Part shown: positions 11,706 through 20,584 of the stretch, in pieces
Layout of the letters: the number at the start of each line of letters is the position of its first letter
Numbering within the stretch: the stretch's first letter is position 1
Assembly: GCA_028753945.1 (NCBI GenBank)
Contig: JAPNXP010000014.1
Span: 5,302,607 to 5,366,606 of the forward strand
Direction of reading: 5' to 3'
Length of the DNA: 64,000 bases
Source: Hexactinellida sp. DTS-2022
Lineage: Eukaryota; Porifera; Hexactinellida
Made by a program: the position numbers and the translations under genes
The notes under the pieces: model-generated
Told to the model about the DNA's origin: nothing
Seen by the model: only the letters and a program-made list of their open reading frames with translations
Database searches by the model: none

Positions 11706-12749
11706 ATGGAGTCTGAGTATGTTGGTTGCGGCTGGCTGAGCCGTAAGAAAACGATTATCTGCCCTCTCTCGCAAGCCTGCGATCAGGAGGAATACGTAGA
11801 TGATTATTTCGAGGAGTATTCTTTCGAAGAAGCGTCTCTCTATCTGAACTCCTTCACAATTAACCAGATGGCCTCTATGGCGGGCGCTGCGCCCTCCCGC
11901 CGTATGCTCGATAGCGCCTCCACCATATGTCGCCGGGCCATGATATCTCCGTACTGCATGATCCTGGGACTAGCCTATGCCAAGCAGTACCACAGGCTCT
12001 GCATTGACAGACAGGTTGCAGTCAAGTTTAACACTTTAGAACTGTTCTTAGTCTCCATGATTCTCTCTAACAAATTCCTGATCGATAACGGCGAGTACGA
12101 AGCCATTGGCAACAGAGAGTGGGCCGTTCTCAGCAACAAGTCTCTGCAGGAAGTCAACACTCTGGAGACCCAGTTTCTCAGCGCGATTGAGTGGAAGCTG
12201 TACATGTCTCCGCAGGAGTTCAACGCATTCAGCAGAGAAGTGGAAGCTCAGATCGTAAGCGACCTGGTCAAGCGGAGAGGCTACTGCACTTATGGGGAAA
12301 TGCTCTCGCTATTCAAGTGCGAAAATTTCAACGCCAACTTTCACACCTCCGTAAGAAATATGGGCCTCGCATTTCTCTCTTCATTCGCGTTCTATTTGAC
12401 GGGAGTTTTAGCTCTCAGCGCAGCTGTCAAAGGTCTGAGTTATTTGTCACAAGCGTCAAATAGGAATAATGTACAGCAACATACACACAACCCAATTGAA
12501 GGAAAAGAAATGGTTTTGACGATTTTAAACACTTCGCCAGATATCAATCTACAGCGCAATTCCCCCCACTCTCCTGCAGCAGATCTCTCCGACCCATATC
12601 TCCTATCGAGTGTCAATCTGACTCGCAAGCCAAGCGAAATAGATTTTCTAGAGTATTCGTCTGTTTGTGACAGAGCTTGTAAACAGTTCCTCTCTCCTCT
12701 GAACCTGACTACCTCGCCGCCCTACTCCCTGGTCCAGGGGCTCTCCTAG
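11706..12749 (+). CDS. CNPPD1: CNPPD1-like cyclin Pas1/PHO80 domain protein
   Basis: A single exon of 347 residues from the first in-frame ATG (11706). An upstream TTG at 11673 keeps the frame open but is not a plausible eukaryotic start. A PHO80-type cyclin box covers about residues 50-200: ISPYCMILGLAYAKQY, then NTLELFLVSMILSNKFL, then the LETQFLSAIEWKLYMSP block. These blocks and their spacing match vertebrate CNPPD1, a poorly characterised member of the cyclin superfamily. A hydrophobic segment follows (about 220-245), as in CNPPD1, and the C-terminal third is low-complexity and Ser/Pro/Asn rich. RSPH9 starts 147 bases downstream on the same strand. CDK binding is inferred from the fold only. 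Confidence 0.88.
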   Translation: MESEYVGCGWLSRKKTIICPLSQACDQEEYVDDYFEEYSFEEASLYLNSFTINQMASMAGAAPSRRMLDSASTICRRAMISPYCMILGLAYAKQYHRLCIDRQVAVKFNTLELFLVSMILSNKFLIDNGEYEAIGNREWAVLSNKSLQEVNTLETQFLSAIEWKLYMSPQEFNAFSREVEAQIVSDLVKRRGYCTYGEMLSLFKCENFNANFHTSVRNMGLAFLSSFAFYLTGVLALSAAVKGLSYLSQASNRNNVQQHTHNPIEGKEMVLTILNTSPDINLQRNSPHSPAADLSDPYLLSSVNLTRKPSEIDFLEYSSVCDRACKQFLSPLNLTTSPPYSLVQGLS

Positions 12750-12896
12750 CACACCTATAACCTTAGCCATTCAGAGATTTAATTGTTGATTTTATCCTAT
12801 CATTTCTTAGGTTTTGAACTTGTGATTAGTACTCATTAATTAAATTCTGTCTTACTACTGCCCGTGTTAATGTCGCTTACGAATGCTAGGTGTCCG

Positions 12897-13712
12897 ATGG
12901 ATTCAGATAAGGTGCCGAGCGACCTGGGGTACCTCGAGGGGTGCGGGGTCATTCTCTCCCCGGAGGAGAAGGCCTGTCTGCAGACCAGTCTCATCCTGGA
13001 GCGGACCAAGAACAAGTTCTCTCGCGTGAGCTTCTGGGGGAAGATCCAGGGCGTGAAGCGCAACTACTACGTGGCGGTGGGGGTGGGCGCGGACCAGGTG
13101 CACAGCCGGAAGTACCTCTGCTCGCAGGACTGCCTCGAGTGGGGCCGCATGAACCACGTGACGCCCGACATGCTCCAGAAGGCGCAGAAGGTGAAGGGCC
13201 GCTTCACGGGGGACCCCGCGTTCGTGTACGAGCAGTCGGAGACGCTGTACACGCAGGAGGCCAGCGGCCAGCCGGACAGCAGCAGCAAGCTAGAGATGAA
13301 GGAGGAGGACAGACTCGCCGCCGTCGTCAAGCTGGTCGAGAAGGAATGCAGTCTGGCCCCCAGGGGCGCTCTCATGAAGACGCCGCTCGACCAGGTCATA
13401 ATGAATGGCTCCTTCGAGGGCCTGTCGGAGGGCCACTCGCGAAAGCTGTCCTCCTACCTCCACCTGAGGGAGCTCGCGAAACCTGACACGGACTCGAGTG
13501 CCGACCCCGCGTTCGACTTCCTGGAGCCGCTGGACAGGGACGTGCCGGTCGGCTGCTGGACGCTGCAGGCGGAGCGCGGGAGCGGACTGGTGGTGCTGCG
13601 GTCGCTGGGCTGGCCCGGCTTCTCGGCCTTCCACGTGCCGGGCACCAGCAAGCACGGGTACCTGTACTTCGGGACCGGCGAGAAGAACTACGATCTGCCC
13701 TTCATGCTGTAA
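12897..13712 (+). CDS. RSPH9: Radial spoke head protein 9
   Basis: A 271-residue intronless protein matching RSPH9 along its whole length; human RSPH9 is 276 residues. Landmarks are SFWGKIQGVKRNYYVAVG near 48, VKGRFTGDPAFVYE near 94, RGALMKTP, FEGLS, KLSSYLHLRE, and the C-terminal block VVLRSLGWPG ... YFGTGEKNYDLPFML. RSPH9 is a component of the radial spoke head of 9+2 motile cilia. The start at 12897 (MDSDK) is chosen because it aligns with the start of the family; an in-frame ATG at 12870 would add nine residues. The coding region is very GC-rich. The next gene is convergent, 164 bases away. This gene implies the organism builds motile cilia or flagella. Confidence 0.95.
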   Translation: MDSDKVPSDLGYLEGCGVILSPEEKACLQTSLILERTKNKFSRVSFWGKIQGVKRNYYVAVGVGADQVHSRKYLCSQDCLEWGRMNHVTPDMLQKAQKVKGRFTGDPAFVYEQSETLYTQEASGQPDSSSKLEMKEEDRLAAVVKLVEKECSLAPRGALMKTPLDQVIMNGSFEGLSEGHSRKLSSYLHLRELAKPDTDSSADPAFDFLEPLDRDVPVGCWTLQAERGSGLVVLRSLGWPGFSAFHVPGTSKHGYLYFGTGEKNYDLPFML

Positions 13713-13875
13713 TGCTTAGCCTATAGTAGGACTCTCTACCGTTACGTCACTTACTCTGTTATCTCATTATCTGTATTAAACTCGTGTTACTCACTTAATT
13801 AAATGCCCAGTAGTAAAATACACATCGAGTACGTATATAAAAATAAACAAACAATTCTTGAACCAGTATCGAGCG

Positions 13876-15933
13876 CTATTTAGTTGTGAAAGGCGGCACG
13901 AGCACGAGCGGCAGTGCCTCGTGCTGGTGCAGACAGCAGTAGCTGGCCAGCTCCGTCAGGTCCTGGCAGCTCGGCTGCGCGCCCGACAGAAGCGTGCCCC
14001 GGGAGGTGCACTCTATGAGGCACTCCCCGATCTGGGGGTCCGGGCCTAGCTCCAGCAGGAAGTATATCGTGAGGAAGGGAATGGAGTCGCTGCTGAAGAC
14101 TAGGAACGAACCTCTGGGCGCGAGAGGGGAGGAGAAGAGCCCCTTTACGTCTGCGGGGGGGTTGCAGTTCTGGTACCAGATGGAGCGGGTCTCTTTCAGG
14201 TGCGCCTTGAGACTCTCCTCCTTGTAAGAGATGTGACTCAGCAGCTTGTGCCGCTTGGCGTCGAACGAGAACGCGAATGGGTACGCCACGTCCCGCACCA
14301 CGACGGCACTCTCGCCTCTCTGCCTGAGCCGCACCAGCTGCAGACTGTTGGCCAGCAGCGCCGGCAGCGAGCTGTGCGTGTCCCGGAATGTCCCCAGCTT
14401 TATGGACAGCTCCGAGTTGTTCTTCAGCACCGGGAAGTGGAGAATGGACTGGAGCGAGTTCTTGATGGAGAGAGTGTAGTTGGCGCCCTCGCTGACGGTG
14501 AGAATGAAAGAGCCGACATGTCGGTAGCACAGCAGAGAAGTGATGGTGCCCTCGTCAGCCACCTCGTAATACCAGAAGTCCTTGTTGGTTGTCAGGTAGA
14601 ACTCGAGCTTGAGTCTGTCGAACAGGTTCTGCGCGTGCGAGTTGGACGGGTGGGCGGCCTCGGGGGGCTTGGGGTACCTTAGGTGGCAGGGCAGGTATCC
14701 GCCGGAAGTAAAGAGAGTCAGGTAGCTGAGGAGGGTAGACAGGGACGGGAATATGATCGGACACTCTTGTACCTCAAACCCGAAGCGGGAGCCTTTGAGT
14801 TTGCAATCGAATATGACATTTTGTTCGAAGTAGATGGAGAGGAACTTTATTCCCTTATCCCTGCACTCCCATATAAGGAAGTTAATGGCGTGGTCCGTGT
14901 TAAGCCGGGCGTGCACTTCCTCTGCGGAGCTGCCGGTCAGCAGCCAGCGCCTGTGTCCGCCCGCTATCTCCCTGGCGCGGGCGTAGATGCGCTCCTTCTC
15001 GAGGAGAGAGACGGGGTAGTCCTCCAACTTGACTCTGTCGCCGGGGCTGAGCGCCGCGGGCGGGAACAGCCGCGGGGATATGAGGTACAGGTCCGCGGAG
15101 AGGGTGCTCGAAAGCGCGCAGAAGTGCGTAAGCAGCGAGGAGAGCGAGAAGAAGTACTCGGGGGACTCCCGGATCTTGTAGCGCCGGTACAGAATGCCGA
15201 TCTTGTGCAGCTGTATGCTGGCGTTGTGGATGAGCGGGTCCACGCGCACGTAGAGACTTATGAACCCACTCGCGTCCGGGTCCGTGATGCAGAAGGTCCC
15301 CACGTCCGTCTCGTGCATGAGCTGCTCCACCTCCCACTGGCTGCAGACCGTGTCCAGGTACCAGCGGTCCAGGTTAAGCGCCATCTCCTGGCACAGCCCG
15401 GCCGACAGGTGCGAGGGGGACCGCAGGATCTCCGGCATGTCCCGACTCGGGACCGCCGCGGCCTGGTTAACCTCCCCCAGCACCAACTCGAAGTCGGACC
15501 AGCTCCTGAGGGTGCTCGTCTCGTCTATCCAGCCCCCCTTCTGCATCTTGTCCTCCCACTTGCGGAAAGCTCTGTCGAACACGGAGTCCGGAGGCAGGGC
15601 CTCGCGGCTGTCGCTGTCGCCTGCGAATTTGTGAGGTGTGAACTTCCGCGAGGAGGAGTATATGATATCGAGCTGCTCCTCGAGTGGATAGTCGTCTAGG
15701 TTGTGGAATATGTCCTCTACAGGGGCCGGGGAGCTGGCGAAGGGCAGCGGCGTCTCCTCCATGAGGCCCGGCGTGAGGGACGGGAGGGCGTGCGGCTCTT
15801 GGATCTGAAACTCGCTTTCGACAAACTTCTGAGAAGACTTCTTCTTGGAAATGGATTTCTTGTTAACAGTCGCGTATATGGCGGGCGGGTTGTTTGGGGA
15901 CGCTTTGAAGCCGGGGTTGCTGCTAGAAGCCAT
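13876..15933 (-). CDS. Protein with four tandem SH2-like domains, all lacking the FLVR arginine
   Basis: A 685-residue single-exon protein. The chosen start (MASSS, 15933) lies two bases after an acceptor-like CCTCCGTTCCTAG; an in-frame ATG six codons upstream precedes that site. Residues 1-185 are low-complexity. Four repeats then fit the SH2 pattern (WY, A-helix, G-S/T-F strand, B-helix with F-x-S-L-x-x-L): about 191-271 (RWYLDTV, GTFCIT, FFSLSSLLTH), 330-408 (RWLLTG, INFLIW, FPSLSTLLSYL), 453-531 (FWYYEV, GSFILT, HSSLPALLA) and 585-668 (IWYQNC, GSFLVF, DLTELASYC). The phosphotyrosine-contacting Arg of the FLVR motif is Thr, Trp, Thr and Phe respectively. Canonical pTyr binding is therefore unlikely, and a scaffold role is inferred. 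No kinase, SH3 or other domain is seen. I do not recognise a named orthologue; the SH2 assignment rests on motif spacing. Confidence 0.75.
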   Translation of the reverse strand: MASSSNPGFKASPNNPPAIYATVNKKSISKKKSSQKFVESEFQIQEPHALPSLTPGLMEETPLPFASSPAPVEDIFHNLDDYPLEEQLDIIYSSSRKFTPHKFAGDSDSREALPPDSVFDRAFRKWEDKMQKGGWIDETSTLRSWSDFELVLGEVNQAAAVPSRDMPEILRSPSHLSAGLCQEMALNLDRWYLDTVCSQWEVEQLMHETDVGTFCITDPDASGFISLYVRVDPLIHNASIQLHKIGILYRRYKIRESPEYFFSLSSLLTHFCALSSTLSADLYLISPRLFPPAALSPGDRVKLEDYPVSLLEKERIYARAREIAGGHRRWLLTGSSAEEVHARLNTDHAINFLIWECRDKGIKFLSIYFEQNVIFDCKLKGSRFGFEVQECPIIFPSLSTLLSYLTLFTSGGYLPCHLRYPKPPEAAHPSNSHAQNLFDRLKLEFYLTTNKDFWYYEVADEGTITSLLCYRHVGSFILTVSEGANYTLSIKNSLQSILHFPVLKNNSELSIKLGTFRDTHSSLPALLANSLQLVRLRQRGESAVVVRDVAYPFAFSFDAKRHKLLSHISYKEESLKAHLKETRSIWYQNCNPPADVKGLFSSPLAPRGSFLVFSSDSIPFLTIYFLLELGPDPQIGECLIECTSRGTLLSGAQPSCQDLTELASYCCLHQHEALPLVLVPPFTTK

Positions 15934-16027
15934 AACTAGGAACGGAGGCATTAATTACATAATTAACTAAGTTAGAATCAGGTTGATAATTGTGTATTCA
16001 ATAGAGGTGTCATAAAGCAGTTATCAA

Positions 16028-17029
16028 TCAGTCGCAGGTCGCGGGTCGCGGCTTCGCCTTCCGCGCGTGGGCCTTTGAGTCCTGCTTGAGGAGACTCAGC
16101 ATCGGCTCCCAGAGCTCCTTCTCGCCCACGCGGCTGCGCGCCGTGCGCAGCAGCAGCGGGCACCACCCGAAGTGGCAGTGCTCCAGCAGCTTGACCCGGA
16201 CCCCGTGCGCCAGCGAGAGGCACCGGATCACTCGCAGACCGAACTTGTCGATGCGCGTGGAGATGGCCAGCTGGTTCTGGTCGCTCTGCACGAACTGAGT
16301 TATGATGGAGTTGACCAGCTCCGGGTCGCGGAGCAGGTTCCGCTTGTCCTTGGCCCGGTTCCCCGCGGGCAGGTCCCGCATGACCGCGTCCGTCTGCCCC
16401 GGCTTGCACAGGATGCTCTCGAAGGTGCTCTCCTCGTCGTCTGCGTCCAGGTTGGTGACGTCACTAGCTCGCTTGTGGCTGGACACGGCGGGGGCGGGGC
16501 GGGGAGGGAGCTTGTCGGAGGGCAGATGCCTGCTAGCGGGGGGAGTGGACTGCCGGTCTGTTTCTATGCCGACGTACTCCTCGTTGCTGTCGGTGTCGCT
16601 GGGCACCAGACTGTCGCTAACCGTCTTGCGCTTGTTCATGATGCGCTTCCGCTTGCTGGACTTGCCGCGGCAGAGCTCTTCGTCCAGACAGCCCAGCTCC
16701 TCGTGTTCCGACTCGTTCTTATGAGAGAGGAAGCTCTTGTCTACGAACTTGAGTTCCTCCAGGCGACTGACCACGTCTTTGGATGCGGTCACCTGAGTGA
16801 CGCACAATCTCGAGAGGAAGTTGGGAGGCAGCGCGGTTTCTCTCGCCCCCTGGCAGCTGAGACTCTGCGGCAGTTCGAACAGGGGACAGTCAATGCTGAC
16901 GTCAGTCTCGCTCCCCACTTCGTAGTACTGCTCTATTATCTTTCCGTCGATCAGCTTCTGCTTCCGCTTCCGGTAGGTGATCCGTCCTTTCCTCAGGCGC
17001 TTGCGCTTTTGCAGCTGTTTCACTGACAT
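16028..17029 (-). CDS. Basic, probably nuclear protein of unknown family
   Basis: A 333-residue single-exon protein not recognised. The N-terminus is strongly basic (KRKRLRKGRITYRKRKQK), with another Lys/Arg cluster near 125 (KSSKRKRIMNKRK). Both look like nuclear or nucleolar localisation signals. The middle is Ser/Asp/Pro rich and probably disordered. Residues about 215-310 seem folded and contain a hydrophobic helical stretch (NSIITQFVQSDQN ... IRCLSLAHGVRVKLLEH). No catalytic motif is apparent. It lies in a minus-strand cluster, with the SH2-like gene starting 94 bases after its stop. An acceptor-like TGTTGTAG lies about 9 bases before the ATG. High GC with a regular frame, and strong nuclear-signal-like features, argue that it is a real gene. 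Confidence 0.65.
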   Translation of the reverse strand: MSVKQLQKRKRLRKGRITYRKRKQKLIDGKIIEQYYEVGSETDVSIDCPLFELPQSLSCQGARETALPPNFLSRLCVTQVTASKDVVSRLEELKFVDKSFLSHKNESEHEELGCLDEELCRGKSSKRKRIMNKRKTVSDSLVPSDTDSNEEYVGIETDRQSTPPASRHLPSDKLPPRPAPAVSSHKRASDVTNLDADDEESTFESILCKPGQTDAVMRDLPAGNRAKDKRNLLRDPELVNSIITQFVQSDQNQLAISTRIDKFGLRVIRCLSLAHGVRVKLLEHCHFGWCPLLLRTARSRVGEKELWEPMLSLLKQDSKAHARKAKPRPATCD

Positions 17030-17292
17030 ACTTATTCTCTACAACAGTTATGTTGTGTGCTAAATTACTGTAAGGAACGACTGGTATTGGTGGACAGCTG
17101 AATTTCGCAAATATGGCCTGGATTTGTGAAGACAGTTGCAATGACCTTTGATCGTTACAAGGCCTTTGTAAAGGATTTATAAGTACAGTATGAATAAATG
17201 GGATTATTAGTTATCCATTTTGTTTCTATTTACAATCCGGACTCAGGGGCTATACAGGAGATATAAAATAACAATCTACTGACAGGTGGAGT

Positions 17293-19809
17293 TCAATTAG
17301 ACTTGGTAGCCTCGCCACCAGTGGTGGAGGTTCGCTTCTTCTTACTGAGAGAGGAAACAAGGGTGGGAGAGCCCAGCAGCTGGGAGCAGGCCTCGCAGAC
17401 GCGCGTCTCCTTGCTCTGCTGGTTGTCAGCTGTCCACTGGGAACACTCGTGACAGAAGAGTCTGCAGCAGTGCCTGCACCTGTGCTTGCGCCGCGTCATG
17501 TTGAACTGGTTCCGACAGACGGGGCACTGGAGCGCGTCCTCCTCGTACTCCCAGCGGAGCAGCTTCCGCTCGTCCTCCAGCTCCGCCACCTGCTTCTGCA
17601 GCCGCTGCGAGAGCCGCACGAAGTCCCGCTGCACCTCCTCGCTCGTGTTCAGCTCCTTCTTCAGCAGCAGCAGCACGCACCCCTTCTCCTCCAGCTCTGA
17701 TCCCAGCTGGGAGTTAGACTCACCCAGGCGCCCTGTCTCTGCCTCGCTCTTCTGCGTGATGGCAGCCAGCTCCGCCTCCAGACGCTGGTTCTCGCAGAGG
17801 AGCTCCTCTTTCGTCTTCTGCACAATCTCCAGCTGGGTCCTCAGCTGGCTCACCTCGCTAGCCTGCTTCTTCTGGACCACAATCTCCTCTGCAAAGGAGG
17901 TCTCCACGCTCTCCTTCTCTCTCACGAGCCGCTCTATCTCCTCCGCCCGGTCCGTGAGTCTGCTGCCCAGCTCGCTGCCCTGCTTGCTCTTGGCGTCCTG
18001 CAGGAAGTCCAGCTGCTGCTGCAGCGCCGCCACGTTGCTCTCGGCCTCGGACTTCCGGTACTTCTCCTCGTTGAGCTGCGCGCTGTAGTCCTTAAGCTCG
18101 CCCACGCGCTGCGACTCGAGGGAGGAGTAGCCGCCCTCTATCTGTCGGATGCGCAGCAGCAGTTTCTCCCTGTCGTTCATGAGCGCCGCTATCTGCTGCT
18201 GCGCGTCCGTCTTGGCTATGCTCAGTTCCTGCCGCATCTCTCCCAGCAGCTCCGCCAGGGCCGTCTCCTTCTCCGAGTACGCGTCCTGGATCGGCTTAAG
18301 TCCGGACAGCTGCTGTGCGGCCTCCTTACGCATCTCAAGTTTAACCTTCCTCTCCTTGCTCAGCGCCAGCTTCTGCTGGTCGACTGTAACCTTAAGGAAT
18401 GTCATCTGCTTCTGCGTCTGGCTGGTCTCCATGGGCCCAGAGGACCGACTGGTCTGCAGAGCGGCCACCTCCTCCTCCAGGCCCCGCTTCTCGCCCTCCA
18501 GCTGCTCCAGGCGCCCCCGCGCCTTAGAGAGCTCCTCCCTTAACAGACCGGCCCCGCCCTCCTCCGACAGCTCCGCCAGCCGCCCGCTCAGCTCGGGCGT
18601 GCTGCACAGCGGCTCCCCGGGACCCAGTCTAAACCTGACCGGGGACTCCGTCAGGAGGGAGACCTCTGCCTTGGGCGGGCCCGGGGGGAAGAGGGGGTGT
18701 CTGAGGTACTCCTGCACTATGTCCCAGTCCAGCTGCGAGAACTCCGCCGGCCGCTCCGAGAGAGACACCTGGCAGACCGTCAGCAGCTGCTGCAGCTTGC
18801 TGGCTGTGGTTTTGAGTTTGTTCAGCTCCTTGTTGATCCTGGAGAGGTGTCCGGTCAGAGACGCGTTCTTGTCCATCAGTTCGTAGTTGTCGGCTCTCAG
18901 CTCGTCCAGCAGACCTTCGTACTTAGTGCAGCGCAGCTGGCAGTCCCTGGCGGCGCCCTCCAGGCTCCGAATGCGCTCCTCCGTCTCGCGACGCGTGTCC
19001 AGCTCGCTGCGCGCCTGGCTGATGTCCAGCACCTGTTGCACCACCCCGATGGAGGAGCTCTCGAACAAAGGGTCGAACATCTGCACGTGGCTCCCAGGCG
19101 CGACGTCTGCGCTGGACAGGATTGTGCTCATAAAGGCGTCGGACTCCTGAGTGGGAGGGACCGGCGTGTCCGCTCCCAAGTTGATGAGGTCTCCCGGCTT
19201 GGCAAGGGCTGCCTGCTCCCTTGTCTCCAGCTGCCGGCGGAGACTGGCTATCTCTCTCTCGAGCGGGAGAACCACGTTCTTGAGCTTGGAGCTCTCCTCC
19301 TGGGCTCTGCTCATCTGGTCCTCTAGAGATGGGTTGGGCTTGGGGGCCTCCTGGGAGGCCTTGAGTTTGGAGAGCTCCTCTATCAGGTTGTTCCTCTCGC
19401 TGACCCACTTCCCCTTCTGCATGGACACGATCTGCAGCTGCGCCTGGTACTCCTGCAGCTGCAGGTGGTAGCTCTGGCGCAGCGAGACCTGCTCCTGCTC
19501 CAGTCGCCCCCGCAGACCCTCGTACTCCTGCTCGTCCATGGTCTGCGAGAGCTTCAGCATCTCCATGGCCTCGCTGTGCTCGCTGCCCAGCGCCTCCAGC
19601 TGCTCTCTATAAGCGCTGTTCTCAGCTGAGAGCGAGTCGATCTTATCCTGCTGCAACTTCAGCTCGGACTCCTGCGTTAGCAGAATGTCTTTGAACTTGG
19701 AGCGCTGCTTGTTGAAGTCCGACTGGAAGGTCTCCAGCTTGAGCTCCGCCTCCAGCAGCTGCGTCCGGACCTCTGTCTCTGTCGCTGTCGCTGTCTCTCC
19801 TTGCGACAT
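17293..19809 (-). CDS. Rabaptin (RABEP)-like Rab effector with C-terminal FYVE zinc finger
   Basis: An 838-residue single-exon coiled-coil protein. Three blocks match vertebrate Rabaptin-5: FNKQRSKFKDILLTQESELK near 33, SRAQEESSKLKNVVLPLERE near 167, and ELNTSEEVQRDFVRLSQRLQ near 715, the last in the Rab5-binding region. Directly after it, residues 762-811 form a complete eight-cysteine FYVE finger (CPVC, RCRHC, CHEC, RVCEAC), with spacing CX2C-X12-CX2C-X4-CX2C-X15-CX2C and the basic RRKHRC motif that binds PI3P. Vertebrate Rabaptins lack this finger, so the protein combines Rab5 and PI3P binding as EEA1 does. It should act in early-endosome tethering or fusion. It lies 133 bases downstream of NDUFS8 on the same strand. 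Confidence 0.85.
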   Translation of the reverse strand: MSQGETATATETEVRTQLLEAELKLETFQSDFNKQRSKFKDILLTQESELKLQQDKIDSLSAENSAYREQLEALGSEHSEAMEMLKLSQTMDEQEYEGLRGRLEQEQVSLRQSYHLQLQEYQAQLQIVSMQKGKWVSERNNLIEELSKLKASQEAPKPNPSLEDQMSRAQEESSKLKNVVLPLEREIASLRRQLETREQAALAKPGDLINLGADTPVPPTQESDAFMSTILSSADVAPGSHVQMFDPLFESSSIGVVQQVLDISQARSELDTRRETEERIRSLEGAARDCQLRCTKYEGLLDELRADNYELMDKNASLTGHLSRINKELNKLKTTASKLQQLLTVCQVSLSERPAEFSQLDWDIVQEYLRHPLFPPGPPKAEVSLLTESPVRFRLGPGEPLCSTPELSGRLAELSEEGGAGLLREELSKARGRLEQLEGEKRGLEEEVAALQTSRSSGPMETSQTQKQMTFLKVTVDQQKLALSKERKVKLEMRKEAAQQLSGLKPIQDAYSEKETALAELLGEMRQELSIAKTDAQQQIAALMNDREKLLLRIRQIEGGYSSLESQRVGELKDYSAQLNEEKYRKSEAESNVAALQQQLDFLQDAKSKQGSELGSRLTDRAEEIERLVREKESVETSFAEEIVVQKKQASEVSQLRTQLEIVQKTKEELLCENQRLEAELAAITQKSEAETGRLGESNSQLGSELEEKGCVLLLLKKELNTSEEVQRDFVRLSQRLQKQVAELEDERKLLRWEYEEDALQCPVCRNQFNMTRRKHRCRHCCRLFCHECSQWTADNQQSKETRVCEACSQLLGSPTLVSSLSKKKRTSTTGGEATKSN

Positions 19810-19942
19810 CTAGTCAGCTGCTAATAACTACCTGCTAAGAACTATATCGGTTACAAGCATGCTACTACCAATTATAGCAGTAATTTCGGAACAATCGCTT
19901 ATAGAAGTGGCATACAGAGTGACAAAGGTAATCAATTAAATT

Positions 19943-20584
19943 CTAGCGATATAGAAAGTCGGCATCTATGTTGGCCGCTATTTCCTTCTCCCAGCGGTCT
20001 CCGTTGTTGAGCAGCTTCTCCTTGTTGTACAGCAGCTCCTCGTGGGTCTCAGTCGAGTACTCAAAGTTGGGTCCCTCCACAATCGCGTCCACTGGACACG
20101 CCTCCTGGCAGAATCCGCAGTAAATGCACTTGGTCATGTCTATGTCGTAGCGCGTGGTCCTCCTGCTCCCGTCCGCCCGCTCCTCCGCCTCTATCGTGAT
20201 GGCCTGGGCCGGACAGATGGCCTCGCAGAGCTTGCAGGCGATGCAGCGCTCCTCGCCGTTGGGGTACCTCCGCAGGGCGTGTTCCCCTCGGAACCTGGGG
20301 CTGAGAGGGCCTTTCTCGAAGGGGTAGTTGATAGTCACCGGCTCCTTGAACATAGATCCGATTACTATCATTAGTCCGGTGATCAGCTCGGTGAGGAGCA
20401 GCGTTTGGGCGTTTCTGTCCACGACGGACTTCCAATCGAAGGGAATATCGTCCGGCTGTCCGGCCACGTAGATGTAGCGGTGAGCAGGTTGCTGCTGGGA
20501 GGAAAAAAACCTCTGGGGGAATATATTCGGTCGGTAAATTAGCGATCTGAACAACTTTGAGGCCAAACTGTGGAGGCGAAACAT
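19943..20584 (-). CDS. NDUFS8: NADH dehydrogenase (complex I) iron-sulfur subunit 8
   Basis: A 213-residue intronless protein. It has an N-terminal amphipathic basic presequence ([18 protein letters not shown]), as expected for mitochondrial import, then the TYKY fold with two 4Fe-4S motifs: [12 protein letters not shown] near 115 and [12 protein letters not shown] near 154, each CX2CX2CX3CP. These bind clusters N6a and N6b, which carry electrons through the hydrophilic arm of complex I. The C-terminus has the conserved [18 protein letters not shown] block. Two bases before the ATG is an acceptor-like TTTTATAATTAG. The gene is divergent from CNOT7/8, and a palindromic NRF1-like site lies in the 305-base gap between them. 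Confidence 0.97.
   Translation of the reverse strand: MFRLHSLASKLFRSLIYRPNIFPQRFFSSQQQPAHRYIYVAGQPDDIPFDWKSVVDRNAQTLLLTELITGLMIVIGSMFKEPVTINYPFEKGPLSPRFRGEHALRRYPNGEERCIACKLCEAICPAQAITIEAEERADGSRRTTRYDIDMTKCIYCGFCQEACPVDAIVEGPNFEYSTETHEELLYNKEKLLNNGDRWEKEIAANIDADFLYR

Noticed and set aside
14683-15699. 338-codon plus-strand frame opposite the SH2-like gene, and similar long frames at 16172-17026 and 18697-19326
   Set aside because: These are antisense shadows in GC-rich coding DNA; their translations have no domain features, whereas the minus-strand frames do.
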